NCBI RefSeq assembly: GCF_032854445.1
Contig: NC_088298.1
Span: 18,803,976-18,867,975, forward strand
Source: Liolophura sinensis
Lineage: Eukaryota > Mollusca > Polyplacophora > Chitonida > Chitonidae
Reading direction: 5' to 3'
DNA: 64,000 nucleotides
A model generated the notes under the pieces. The model was not told the DNA's origin. It saw nothing but the letters and a program-made list of their open reading frames with translations, and did no database searches. Shown one piece after another: positions 23,211 through 36,500 of this stretch. Positions within the stretch are counted from its first letter, which is position 1. Every line of letters starts with the position of its first letter. The position numbers were made by a program, and so were the translations under genes.

Positions 23211-25235
23211 AGAATTAAGGTACGTGAACAAATATTTTGGACTCATAATACAGCACTGTACCATTTTAGTAACGATTTTTGACGTGCTCTGTGTCATATG
23301 ATTTGATGCATTTCGCTGAAAATCGTATTAATACTTGAACTGTGACATTTAGTCCTATGTATGCTATATAAAAATGGTCAGAGCGGCATTTAATTTAGAG
23401 ACGCAATAGAACATGTCGGCGTCGACATTTACATTTCTGTTCCCCATGTTAACGAATACTTAGACGACGACTTTCTCGTATGACACTGCCAATATGGGTT
23501 TGTAAGTCATTCGTGTGTTTTTGACAATACAACAGATCGACTGGTATAACGTGCTTTGTTTTTGCCGAGAGAGATTACTAAGCTCAACCCGTCCGCAGGC
23601 TATGTCCTAAACCAGGAATACCTCGGTCGTGCACCTGCAGCTAGGTTATTTAAACAGGATTGCTGGGTTCCTTGTAAATGACATAGTAGGCCTACTGTAT
23701 GAACAGTTCAAGCAGTGCAAGAAATATTCTTTCAGTATGTTCAATTTCCGAGAAAACTATTTTTATCATTTGGGCCTTCATCGGCGCCAATCTGCCATAG
23801 ACTACTGCTTAAACTATTATACGGAATATACCTTCGACGTTAGAGAGCTAGAGTAAACGTGACGTTACCTTACTTTCGATAATGGAGACGTACTGACATT
23901 AAGTCAAGACGACATACTTTTACTGGGTTGAAAAAAATATTTAAGGCCAGTTTAAGATACTTTGAATGGTTGTCTTTCAGTGGACATAAGCATTATTCCG
24001 GCGCTTAAGTCATCCTGGTGATTTTGACTCCTGTTAAATGTTTACGAAATTACAATAGGGTTGTTATGCAACTAGATTCATGTTTAGTTCTGAAACAAAT
24101 GGAAATAAAGCTAAGTACTACCTGGCTGATCTAGGTATTGGACTGTCGCTGGATTTTATGCTTCAGTTTTGTAGCGATGGCTTCTAAGATAAAAGCAGTA
24201 CCGACAAAGTCATCGAGGGCATCAGAGAGAGCACCTCGGCTTTGAACACAGCTTTTCAAGTATTTTACGGTATTTTATAAAGGAAAACGGAAAAAAGCCT
24301 CCCTTGTATGCGAGAGAGACGAAGGAGCAAAATTTTAAATTCTTCAGTTGTAGTAAATTCAGAGAAAAAAATTATATCATATGTTTTAATTAGTTTTAAG
24401 CGTTGTCGGGTGAGATGACGTCTTCTCATTCGCATAAACCTGCGGCATACCTAATGAAATTTGCACTGACTGTGACAATTTTTATTCAGAAATTGCTGGT
24501 TAAATGCTCAATGCTAGGTTTGGGCGCAGACGGTATGCTACCGTCTGACATTATTTGTGATACCGGCGTTTAATATTACACGGCTTGTAAATAAGCTGAT
24601 TTGTCCCACACACTTTGTGAACTGCTCCCTCGTACACGTAACTAAATCATTGTAAGTGATCTCAAATCTTATGTCTTATGCAGTGGTTCTGTGGTATCAT
24701 ATATCACTTCAGGGAGTGAATTAGTAAAGGCTATACCACAGCTTAGGTCACTGAAATCTGATAGCACCGTGTTTGATTGGATAAAATTCTCAAGATGGCT
24801 GCCTTGATTCACACCAGTCATTTGTGCCGTATTGTCATTTTTTTCTCCGTGTTATTTGGTGAAATTTGATTAAAATAATAAAATATGATACTTTTTAGAA
24901 AGCTTGAGTATCCTGCTTTCGATTGAAGTATGCTTTATGTCTTTTAACAGCTGGGCAAGATCTTGTTCCACAACAAACATTTACAGTTACGACAAGCGCA
25001 TACGTCGTGATTTTAACTGGATAACGATTTCAGTGTCCTTACATAAGGAACGTGTCCTCCTCTCTCACTATCTGTCAATAAACATGTGCCCATAGCAACG
25101 TCACCAAAACCTTGCATCGATCTACCAATCAATAAACAGGTGGTCACTGACGTCATCAAGAGCTGCCATCATGCAATCACACAAACAATGTATATTTCTG
25201 CTGGTGTGTTTTTGTGTTTTGGCTGGGGGGTTTGA
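23211..25235. other. No gene recognised; one TATA-like site
   Basis: A TATATAAAAA element lies at 23365-23374, 39 bp before an ATG at 23413 in good context (gaacATG) that opens a 16-codon frame only. Other frames are at most 75 codons. No array or SINE seen. Confidence 0.5.
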
Positions 25236-25480
25236 CTTGGCTTTCAACATTGTTTGGATCATACGACGATGGTGTCACCTAGTAGCCGTATAGACCGCTT
25301 GTAGGCATGCTGCCTCACCAGGACACGGTGCCAAAAACACCAGACATGACACCCAATCATTCGCAGCATAAAGACAACTATTTGGCCAGTGGCTGACCTG
25401 TCTTTCTATGCTGAGCACAGGTTGTCAAGTCCCAGGCATGAACCCAGGTATGCCAGTTCTGGACCCAGTTTCACAAACAT
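25236..25480 (-). mobile_element. SINE family B-related fragments left of a minisatellite
   Basis: The segment holds ccaaaaacaccagacatgac, acccaatcattc and atgctgagcacaggttgtca. The first two resemble the body of the family B copy right of the minisatellite (26.2 kb) and, inverted, the copy at 50.2 kb (ggtgtcgtgtctgg). The leftmost part (ggctttcaacattgtttgga) is probably another repeat. Boundaries are uncertain. Confidence 0.55.
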
Positions 25481-25604
25481 GTCGTACATGTACGATAATA
25501 GCACATATAGGACAATGGTACGGTAATAGTGACGTACAAAATATCGTACGAAAAAATCGAAGATAAAAAAATTGTCCTACGACGCTTTGTAAAGCTCGAC
25601 CCTG

Positions 25605-26152
25605 GTAATTTGATGTAGCATGTAACACAACAACACTCCTTGTAACAGGTAACACAACAACACTCCATGTAGCAGGTAGTACAACAACGCTCCAGGTAAC
25701 ATGTAATACAACAACACACCATGTAACATGTAACACAACAAAAACCCCATGGAACATGTAACACAACACTCCATGTGACAGGTAGCCTAACAACACTTCA
25801 TGCAACATGTAAAACAACAACGCACCATGTAACAGGTAGTCCAACAACACTCCTTGTAACATGTAAAACAACAACATTCCATGTAACATGTAACACAACA
25901 ACGCTCCATGTAACAAGTAGAGCCATAACACCCCATGTAACATGTAACATAACACTCCATGTAACAGGTAGCCCAACAATACTCCATATACCATGTAAAA
26001 GAACAACACACCATGTAACAGGTAGCGCAACAACACTCCATGTAACATGTAGCACAACAACACTCCATGTAACATGTAACACAACAACATTCCATGTAAC
26101 ATGTAACACAACAAAACTCCACGAAGCAGATGCCACAACAACACTCCATGTA
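25605..26152 (+). repeat. 27-bp minisatellite, about 20 units
   Basis: Units of the form cactccatgtaacatgtaac plus acaacaa repeat every 27 bp (for example starts at 26034 and 26061), with variants caggtag, cacaccatg and aaaacaac. Because 27 is a multiple of three and the unit has no stop in most frames, long open frames appear on both strands (251 codons minus, 181 codons plus). They encode repeated MLHGVLLCY-like or HVTCNTTTL-like blocks and are not genes. Confidence 0.95.
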
Positions 26153-26375
26153 ACCGTGGCCGACGGGGTAAGCACACCAAAGTGCTGCCGCCACTATAGT
26201 ATCATGCCGAAGACACCATACATGACACCCCACCCAATCACATTATACCCAGTTCTGTTTCCTTGCTCTAGCCTTTCAGTGCTGAGCGTCAAGCGAGGCA
26301 GCAACAAGTACCAATTTTAAAGTCTTTGGTGTGACCAGACTCGGATTTGACCCCGCTTAAGTAATCGAGAGCATG
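26153..26375 (-). mobile_element. SINE family B, minus-strand copy right of the minisatellite
   Basis: Read on the minus strand: a head remnant at about 26370 (gcggggtcaaatccgagtct), then cacaccaaagactttaaaa, gttgctgcctcgcttgacgc, tcagcactgaaaggctag, and the ggggtgtcatgtatggtgtc block down to about 26160. It aligns with the copies at 5.1 and 50.2 kb. Confidence 0.85.
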
Positions 26376-28918
26376 TTCTTTAGTTTAGTTTCTCAAGATT
26401 AGGGAATCTCCGTATCGCAATCATTTCCATGTTATATGATCTAGATGACTCAGCTTATCGTCTACAACACGTACAACTCTGAGCGAAGTTTTAATTGCAA
26501 GCCTCAAAATCAGTTTAATCAATCATGCCAGTCAGGCAAGTGATCGATTTAACGACCGACGTAATATACCTATTTACCTCATAAGTATTCGGAAGTCAGA
26601 TGGATTTTATCTCCAGTTTACCTGTCCAATATTAAAGTGCAGCGCATATGTGCGCTCAGCTATTTACTTAGCCATTAGTAACACCTGTTTACTCAGTCGC
26701 TAAAGTTGTTGACCTTTTCCGAGTTGTTAGACGTAAGTGGGGTCGTGGATATTTATGCTTGTCTGGAGTCTCCCGCGGTGCCTGAGGGAGGTGCCGTACA
26801 CGTAGAAGAGGGTTACTGTGGGGTAGTCTGATTAAAACTCAGTTCTTAAAATAACAAAATCACAGTATATCAAACCTGGTTTGTGTTTTGCTTTATATGT
26901 GAAGAGACCTTTGACCCCGACACTAATTAATTTAACATAACAAACATATTCAGTTTCAAATGTCATCTTTACAACCGCACATTGTAACGTTTATATGCGT
27001 GTGACAAAGTGGCCAGTACGAATTTGCCCTCATTATTTACCAGAATTCTGCCAGGTTTTTGCTATATTTGTGCCATTGTCAGTGGGATTATTTTACAGTT
27101 GTACTGAGACTAATGATCGGTTTGAGATGTTAAACTGGAATGTAGCCAATAGATCACCTTTAGGGTGGGATCAACACCAGATCGGTCAAAAAATAGTGTT
27201 CACAATCACTGTATGTAGCTAGCCCGGTTCTGCAGACACAGTTTTCACGACCATTGTAGTGTTTCACAAATAACATCGCGGGTTCTGATCCTTCTCTCGT
27301 TAACATTTTGTCTTTAGTTGTGGGAAGTTTTCATGGAGCGCTTGACGTTGTGTAGAAATGACACACGCGTTGTGAGTTCTTCGTTTCCTACACTGGATTA
27401 CCGTTATTTAATGATAAACGGTACACACACATTACAGGAATGGCAACTCTTGCGTACTGCATGATACGTGCCAAGATTCCGGGTTTGTCTCATTCCCAAG
27501 AAAAACTGTAATCAGTAAGGAAACAGGAGGTATGTGTTCAGTCCCGGCCTTGGACAGAGAATTTGTACTTTACTCGGCTGTCATTTTTTCAGGGTCTTAT
27601 ACCAATAAGCCGGTGACAACGCTCGCTTGCCGGTGTGCATAGTATAAAACGTTCGTGGAAGATTATTATGGGTACGTCCAACAACGGAAAGTGCGTCAAC
27701 TACTTGTCAACGGTCGTATATGTGGAAATTTGTTTGAGGATGATAAATGAAGTAAGAATGACAATAACTGAATATAGAAGTAGATTTACTAACTTAAAAA
27801 ATGAATTACCAAACTAATATCAGTTTCACGCGACGGCGATTCGGGTGCCTTGGTCCAATGAAGGATTAACAAGATAGACGGAAAGATGTGCACAGACTTT
27901 TTGTTAGGTACAAAGCCCTTGTAGACAGAACTACCAAATGATGGATTCGAACTGGTTTTGTCTGCATGGGGATATGCAAGATGAAGTTGTGTGTGTGGGC
28001 TCGAAGGGTCGGCTTTTTGCGTAAACTGATGTTTTAAACTTATCTTTTTTCGGGTACGTCATAATTTCCATACAAGCCAAAACAAAGTCTTTTTAACATG
28101 CCATGGCGCACTCTTATGCAGTTTTAATCAGCCTGTATCCGTTACATGCGCAGTGGACCTTTGCCCGGCTTGACTCTGACCGGACAACCTATGCACGGAC
28201 ACGTGGTAGTTATCGTGACGAGTCAACTATAGCCCTATATAACCATGTCAGGGAATAATATAGAATACCCATATAGAATATAGAGAACAGCATAAAACAT
28301 AAGAGCTTTTGCTGTCTTTATTAACCAATACGGATTGGTGACAACAAAGATCTCAGGCTGATGACCTACTACATTTGGATAGTCGGTAGTAGTTAATTAA
28401 GCTATAGAACTCAGGTTTAAGCTGTGAACAAATAGCGAATCTGGGCTTCCACATATCTGAACTATGCTCATTAACGGGATAAATCTGTTCACAAATTAAC
28501 TTATATTTAGTTACAAGTTAGGCATTTATAGTCTGTCTGCTTGAAAATTCCATGTTGTGTACAACGGACGGTTACTCTCATTATTAAACCTGTTCAACAT
28601 AACTTTAGTGCACAGAAGTGGGTTCGAAACTCCTTTACAAAGTCTCCACCAATACAGTGAATGTCAGATTGGCTTGCACGAGAGAAGTACTAATATTTAT
28701 GCAGGCTATACTTGTACAGCTGTATGCCTAAATGTGCGCATGTGTCCAGCAATCAGCGTAGATTTACAAAATCATCGAAAACATGTACTCTGCAGTTTTC
28801 ACCTCAATACGTAAAATTTAAATGTATCTTCTGTTCTTGAATCGCCGTGACCTGTTTTGCTACTGATATATTTTCCCTCATCTTCTCTTGAACGTTGTTA
28901 AAACATAACCTTGTGTAT
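26376..28918. other. No gene recognised
   Basis: Frames of at most 85 codons with no domain features. Near 28.25 kb the word tatagaata is repeated a few times, a very short local duplication. No SINE body seen. Confidence 0.55.
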
Positions 28919-29101
28919 CCTGATATGTGTATTCGTAACGTGACAGCTACTGATATGTGTACTCGTAATGTGACAACTTCTGCTGATATGTGGAGTCATA
29001 ATTACGTAACTACTGCTGATATGCATAGTCGTAACGTGACAACTACTGATATGCATAGTCGTAACGTGACAACTACTGATATGTATAGTCGTGATGTGAT
29101 T
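28919..29101 (+). repeat. 30-33-bp minisatellite, six units
   Basis: Units beginning tgatatgtgtactcgtaa or tgatatgcatagtcgtaa and ending gtgacaactac recur from 28921 to about 29100 at 30-33-bp spacing. The 82-codon frame at 28895-29143 is a by-product of a period close to a multiple of three. Confidence 0.92.
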
Positions 29102-29308
29102 TCTGCTTTTATGTTAATGCTCAAGGTAAAAAGTAACTATTAAATTCAAATTCGGGTATGTATTATCGAGATAGCCTTAAGGCACAAAGCGAGATACCTC
29201 TACAGAGTAAGCACGTATAGTTTGGTATGATCTATGATAATGCATTACTCATTTCCTGTGACCAATGAAAGAGTTATTCGGTCACTTGTTTTTTTATACC
29301 ATGCTTTC

Positions 29309-29599
29309 TGTAAGTATAACAAGATTCTCAAGTGTAAGTGTAACCAATTTCTCAAGTGTAAGTATATCCAGTTTCTCAAGTGTAAGTATAACAAGTTTCT
29401 CAAGTGTAAATATAGCCAGTTTCTCAAGTGTAAGTATAACCAGTTTATTAAGTGTAAGTATAACAAGTTTCTCAAGTGTAAGTATAACCAGTTTCCCTAG
29501 TGTAAGTATAACCAGTTTCTCAAGTGTAAGTATAACCAGTTTATTAAGTGTAAATGTAACCAGTTTCTCAAGTGTAGGTAATAACCAGTTTCTAAAGTA
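29309..29599 (+). repeat. 24-bp minisatellite, about 12 units
   Basis: The unit gtaagtataaccagtttctc plus aagt repeats every 24 bp, with variants such as ttatta and tatagcc. The three overlapping open frames (76-111 codons; repeated FLKCKYNQ-like and SVSITSFS-like peptides) come from the 24-bp period and are not credible proteins. Confidence 0.95.
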
Positions 29600-32002
29600 G
29601 AATCAAAGTTCATTTGTTGATATATCTAATAACAAATTCATTTAGCAATGAAACAAACAGGCAGTTAATTCATTAATTAAGTAGACAAAGGAATTGTCAA
29701 TGAATGAATTAGTGATACACAAAAAAACAAGCCAGTCGTTCATTTAATCTATTCAATCAGCCAGTATTACCCGATCTTCTATAATCGATTACTATCAACT
29801 GATTTAATCACTGGCCTTGGAGAATATAACCTATTTTATTAGATCAGTCGAATAACTCAGTGACTTTTGTATTTTGAACATTCTTCAAGAATGTGCATCT
29901 TCATTTTTCTAAACCCAAGTATTAATTCCAGTTCGCAAATTCAAGCATTGTATTGAGTCAGGCTGAAAACTGAACTAATAAAAAGATTAAATCAATCGTC
30001 TGCGTAGAAAGCCAGTCCAAACGAGGATTAAACGGGTCGCGGATTATCGGATTAAATCCCTACTCCTGACAACCCGAGCTAAACTGTACAGAGCTAAAGC
30101 GTTGCGCGTACAGGGCTATAGACATTTGTAACGTACTCTACACTGTTCGTCTTAAAGGTTTAAATAGGGTTTGCTTTGACGGGGGTTTTATTAGGCCTTA
30201 GTTGTACTGACATTTAATTGGTCCTTGGCTTATCTCTGAAGCAGGTTACTTTTTTGTGTTCGGGCTTCGCATAGTTAATCTAAAGCCCTTATCTATGCTA
30301 CAGACATCCTACTGGGTCGATCTACACAGCTGACCTGTACATACATATACATATAGCTGTAAACCTGCGTACAGGACCCGACCTACATGTAGACAGCTCG
30401 GTGAAAACGGGTGACATTTCGAACGGGCTCAAAGGAAGCTTACACGTCTGTGGGACAGTCCCGCACTTATGTCGGGGTTGTAGTGAGGCAGTGGATCGTG
30501 GCTCAAATAGAAGTATATTACTTTGGAACGCCGGACACAAGAAAGTCTGGTAAGTTTCTTTTAAAGTGATATACCTCGCCGATTTCAAAAACTGTCTGGA
30601 TTCGTAAAGCCTTTGTTGTTCGCCAGTTGAAAGACATAATACACCAGGCCTATCTAGATAAAGCTTCGCCGATCACGCATTTGTATTCATGTATGTATAT
30701 ATATATATATATAGGGCTATATTTGTGTTCAGAGTTGTATGTATTGAATTAGCGAAATCATATGTAATTACATCAGCATTTAATTTGTATTTCTGTCGGG
30801 CCATCGAAAGAGAAGTTTCTATTTACTCCACTCGTTTGTTTACTCATCGGCTGTTGATTTGGCGAGACAATGGCGTTGTTTGTTTTTTTCTTATAGCTAC
30901 GTCTGTTTGTCGCTTTGATGACACACAGTGTATTGCGTGTACGAATGAATAAGCCTTTGTTATGCAAGAAATATACATTTTTATGTGATTAATCTCCACG
31001 GCACTGGACGCTTGAGTGATTGATAAGGTGCAGGCGAGCGGTTCTAATCTAGCCCTTGCAAGCCCCGTTGCAGCATGAAGTCAAAGGGCGATGATATACT
31101 CCGGGACGGTTCACACAAGTGACAGAATTCCTGAACACAGTGTTCGGATAATTGTGAATGAAAAGACATATAATTACCGGCTGAAACATTAGCTATAGTC
31201 TAATTGTGATTTGCTAATGAATATTCCAAATTTTTTTTAAACTTGATGAATCCTTTACACTCAATAAATCGCCTGCGCAGGCAACAGACAAAACTGTTCA
31301 TATTCAGAAAATACTAAACCATATTTAACTTAAATGTTCATGTTCAAAAATCGGATATCGCCATTAATATATAATGTTTAGGGATATATCGCGATTTGTC
31401 ACCGAGAGTGTGAAATCTTTTAACTTTACTCGTAAAAGCTGTAATGGGAGAAACGAATATTTACTTACGAAATTAGTGCTCATAAATCGTAAATGCAGTT
31501 TTAAATGTCAGTTCTGCTTCCTTTTTTTCCCCATTACCTGTAATGCTTCACCATAAGGTATTAAAGCTTTTGAAAAATCCACAACTGTAGCCTAGTTCGA
31601 TTGAAGTAAACGTTGAAGTCTCTTTTCAGCAGTTTCTGATATTTACGTGTGTCATCCGAAATTGCTAAAACAGACCTCTACATTCACTTTTGTTGAACTA
31701 AGCTCTAACCCAGGTGTTTGTAGTCGTGTTATAAATGGTGTAAGTATCACGTATGTGTTCATATATTATGTAACCACTCCACGGACAGATCCTTCACATT
31801 TTCTAAATCTAAGTGCACTGGGCACTTCAGGGACTGTTCATCGGTGCTTTACTTCAGTGTTCACATTCCAGGTTAATTTTTCACGTTCTGAACAGTCAGA
31901 TTGTCTCCCACCCATTCCAAGTCAGATTGGTCCCTATATCAATTATAAGCTGACATATACGCAAATCGGACTTTAATTTGGAAAAGGTTTAATCGGTTGA
32001 AT
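29600..32002. other. No gene recognised
   Basis: A short (TA)n lies at about 30694-30713. From 29.64 to 29.76 kb degenerate TTAA/ATTCATT words recur. Frames are at most 109 codons (31647-31976, +) and show nothing recognisable. Confidence 0.55.
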
Positions 32003-32240
32003 TACGCTTTCTGTTGAATGGCCTTACTTTCTGTTGAATGTCATCACTTTCTGTTGAATGTCATTACTTTCTGTGGAATGGCATCACTTTCTGTTGAATG
32101 TCATTACTTTCTGTTGAATGTCATTACTTTCTGTTAAATGTCATTACTTTCTGTGAATGTCATCACTTTCTGTGGAGTGGCATCACTTTCTGTGGAATGG
32201 CATCACTTTCTGTTGAATGTCATTGCTTTCTGTTGAATAC
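32003..32240 (+). repeat. 20-bp minisatellite, about 12 units
   Basis: The unit actttctgttgaatgtcatt repeats every 20 bp with small changes (ctgtggaatggcatc, ctgttaaatg, one single-base deletion). Direct read-out; no coding frame is maintained because 20 is not a multiple of three. Confidence 0.95.
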
Positions 32241-33332
32241 CATCACTGTCTTTTAAGGCTGTGTAAACTTTCCTTTAAAAGCTTGCCCTTCAGGAAACAG
32301 CATAATGCCTAAAACAAAGTGGACGTGGAGAATTTCAACAGACAACAAAAGCCTTCATAAAGTGTTGCGAAGTGTTTTGAGTTCGACGCATTGTGTACGG
32401 AGACACCTCTGTGGCACAACCAAAATGTCCACAGACATACGAAACTTTACACACCTCTGTATTACCACACAGGCCGTGTCTGAACTGAACCAATCATGGT
32501 TTCTCACATGATTAGTTTTCACACGAATATCCGAGCCCACGTCACACCAAGGGATAGGGTGGCCAAACTACAGGTACCTTAAATACTGCAATTCATGTTT
32601 TTCTTCGAGTATATAAATAGTATACCTCATAAGGACTACTATATTTATCAAATCATGGATTTATTATTGTAAAAAAAATGTAAAATGTACCATTTTTTGA
32701 TACGCAGAGAGTTTCATGACCAAAGTTGTGTGGTATACTGTCATTCCATTCAAAGTTAGGACAACTGTTTTTGTCGGGTCGGGACAGTTGTTAAATGTTT
32801 ACGGTGATGGCTGGCATTGTGACATAATGATATAAAGGGCTACCTGACCGGAGGTCTATGGCAACTTCAGTATGGCTTGTTTGTCGAGGGGATTTAATAA
32901 GCTGCACAGCGCCTCCAGATACAGTATTGATTACTTATCGGGTTCCTTTACTCAATCTTATATGAGGTAATATAAGTAAGACCTATATTACCGTGGATTT
33001 AAATCTAACCGAACCCTCTATACAGCCAGAAAAGAACCTATATAGCCGTGCATTTTGACCAGACGAACAGATGTGGCTTATAATCAGCCTTTATACGCTA
33101 AAAACAGCTTCAACCTTCCCTACATATTTAACTCCGTGGAAAAAAAGATTTGCCCTTGTAAAACTCACTTTAATGCAGTAATATACATTCTTTGCTTCTA
33201 CCTTGATATCTTGATATACTCATTTGCCTTGAATCAGCCGATAATGTAGCTCGAGTGTAATTTTAATTACAGCACTGCCCACTGCGATGTTTTACCTTTA
33301 AGGTATACTCTATATATATTTTTACACCTAGC
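32241..33332. other. No gene recognised
   Basis: Frames of at most 68 codons. No array or SINE seen. Confidence 0.55.
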
Positions 33333-33545
33333 TGAGAATGATGACTTGTGAGAATGATGACATATGATAATGATAGCTATGAGAATGATGACTTGTGAGA
33401 ATGATGACTTGTGAGAATGATGATTTGTGAGAATGATGACTTGTGAGAATGTGAGAATGATGACTTGTGAGAATGATGATTTGTGAGAATGATGATTTGT
33501 GAGAATGATGACTTGTGAGAATGATGACTTGTGAGAATGTTGATT
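33333..33545 (+). repeat. 16-bp minisatellite, about 13 units
   Basis: The unit gagaatgatgacttgt repeats every 16 bp, with the variant gatttgt and one short unit at about 33450. The minus-strand 79-codon frame (ILTSHHSHKSSFSQ-like) is a repeat artefact. Confidence 0.95.
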
Positions 33546-36500
33546 TATTCTCTCGAGTAGAGGCCATGATGACGTGAGTATGTTTGAATCGTTTCAGTCA
33601 CCACAGATATGCAACAAGTGTGAGTTACAAAACTATAGATTTAATTTCCTACGCTGAAACAACTTTAGCTAGAGACCAATGTACTGTAGATACTGTTTTC
33701 GGCGAGACTGAAACTCAGGACTGCCATTGCTGTTGAGATGATGTGGGATTTGATATCACTATTTATCTATTACCTGCATAGTGGCAGATGCTTTCAAAAC
33801 TTTGTCTGAAATACTGTCGTTAATTATTTATTCATTCATTCATTTGCTTACCCCATTTATTGTTTATATCTGTCTTACATACAGAGTTAATATAGCACAA
33901 GGATAAAACATCAAACATCACGAGAAAGTTTTGAAGTGGGCTTGTCTTAAACTCAGAACAGGATATGGTATACATGTAGGTGTATTCCAGCGAAGATCCT
34001 TTTGCAGTCTTACTCAATTTTATTAATTTTATAATTTTTTTTATAATTTTTGTTAAATCTGTCATTAAAAGGCAAAGAGAACGCTAAATTGTACTCTATG
34101 TAGTATATATCAGATGAAAGGTCATTAAACACTGTCCAAGATAGTAGTTCGATATATTTTTTCCAGTTTTTCCTACCAAGTAAAATGATTTTAAAACATT
34201 AGATTTTATGGTGGTCTTTAGTGACCCAGAAGGTATTGATGAAATCACATTTATATTTTGTGATTGAAATAGTTCGTTTCAAGATCCCTTCGGCAAATAC
34301 ATCCGTAAGGATCAAATCTAGAAGTCCATGTATTTTCAGCGACAAAAGCCTGGCCGGACATCACTGGTCAGAACAGACCACTATAGAATCCAGAGTTTCA
34401 CGTGCGTTTTCTTACTGGGTTGAAAAAAATTTGAAAAAAAAAAATTATTCCCACCATTTTCGTGAACAGTGTTCGGTGGTCTTTCAGCTGACATATACCT
34501 AACATTAGTGTTTTCGTTGCCTTTAAAGACGATACAGTTTGCAGCATAACAAGTGAGAAAAACTGTCTGATCCTGAGTGTTATATGTATGTACTGGGTGC
34601 ATGCATAGTGAGTACACATGTACAGGCTCTATATACTGTATAACGCTGCTCCCATTTAAAGTCAGAAAACTAAATACCAGGCCACAGATGGGACGAAGAT
34701 AATGTCCTGCAATTGTGGAAAATTGCTATAACGGTTGCTGAAACACTGCTTACCTAAAGCTGTATACTCAAATTATGACCAATGAAAAGTAGGCGTAGGA
34801 CTGGTTTAATACAGTCGACCAAAAATGAAGCACCTGGGGTTTTTTTCCCCCCATCTATAGTGCTCTATATGATAAAGATATAAAACCGATGTCGGCATAT
34901 CAATAATTGCCAATAATACACAGTGTCGTTAGTTAAAAACAAGGGCATGTTTCTTCATACTGCAAGCCAACTACAAAATGAAGAAATTTAAGGTTGCTAA
35001 TCAGATGTGATTCAATTCTGTGTTTTAACACGACCAGTGCATGAAATGAGCCGGCAAATACTCTGAATTCAGAACTGTTTAATGTTTTCTTCGGTCAGCG
35101 TTTGTGCTCTGTATTTACCTCACGGAAGATTATTCCTGATATAGTGGAGCATCTTTCTATTCTTTTCTTACAACAATTGGATCAGGTTTATACGCCTTTT
35201 GACGCCTTTTGTCCGTATAAAAGGAAATGAACCAATATCACACTGCTTATTTAATACACTGACAACCGAGACACGCAGGGATGAAGTCTACGACAGTCGT
35301 ACACAGTCGTACACATCAGGATATACCTAGCATATAGACCAGGATTTACCTATCATGTGCACTTTGAATTACCTATATTTTTCACCAGTGTTAGCTTTAC
35401 GATTGCAGTTGCTGAACCTTCGAGTCCGGGTTTAAGAAATGTATGCATGTTCAACGATGCACAGTGTTTCTTAGACGTGTCAACATCAAACCGGATTTTC
35501 TTGAGTGCATGAAGCTTTAAAATGCATTGCAGTTTTCAATTTTTGATCAATTAACCACAGTGAATATGTGCGTTGTTATTTGTCACTCTTGTGTCCGTGA
35601 AATTTTCTGCGGTGAAACGATTTTTTTTTCCACAGTTGACTCATCCTCCATTGCTCTCCAGCCACACGTGGGAAGGTCTTCCAGCAACCTTCTTCTTAAA
35701 ATAATTTATAGTAAAATACGAAAACCCAAATTCGAAGTTGACCCGCAATCCCTCGTGACTGTTTAGGAGAATCCAACAAATCCGTTATGTAAATGTCGCC
35801 CGTTTTAGAAAATAACTCTTAGCAACTTTATAAGCAAATGTCTCCATGCCCTTCGATTGTCTTGTGCATTAATGGACCAATACACGTCAACTAAGTGCGA
35901 AGGGTCTTTTGGGAAATACCAAACGTCTGAAGAGCACATGAACCTGTCTGGTGGTCAGTTCTTTGGTGGAACACACATTGCCGTCCAGTGTGGAAAGTAA
36001 CAGGAGTCTTGTATTGACCTCCACATGACAAACATAGTCATACACTTTTACCAAGTGCGACTGTCCTTGAAGAATCACATAGGCCAGAAAAATAAAATAG
36101 AACATTCCTTACATTAGACAGAAAACTTGGCAGGATGCAACAGCCAGGAAATAGACCGTGACGACATCGTCTCACTTCAGTGATTTTTCGTTTCAGACAA
36201 CACTTCTATTTTCGTCAGATTCATATTCCAATGACTGCATACATGTAGCTTTAGGTTGAGATGCGCAGGCGCACTCATACAGTTAAAACTGAAGGATAAA
36301 AAAGACGTATTGCCCGGAGCGGTTTCTCTCTGAAGGATTTGCCGATGACAGTGTGCTGATGTATATGTAGGCCTACCTCTATTGTGAGGTTGGGATACCA
36401 GGGAAATATGTGTTTAATCTCTTAGAACTGATGTGAGGTGAACTTGAGGTCAACTCATGCATCTTATCAAGGTCTTTGGTATTTTCATTTCCAGCTTCTT

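Noticed and set aside
25425-26180. 251-codon minus-strand frame, longest in the window
   Set aside because: It is the 27-bp minisatellite translated; neighbouring frames on both strands are equally open because the period is a multiple of three.
29234-29600. Three repeat-peptide frames of 76-111 codons
   Set aside because: All derive from the 24-bp minisatellite read in different frames or strands.
29309-33545. CRISPR-like arrays
   Set aside because: The direct repeats are contiguous without unique spacers, no cas genes are present, and the genome is eukaryotic in character.
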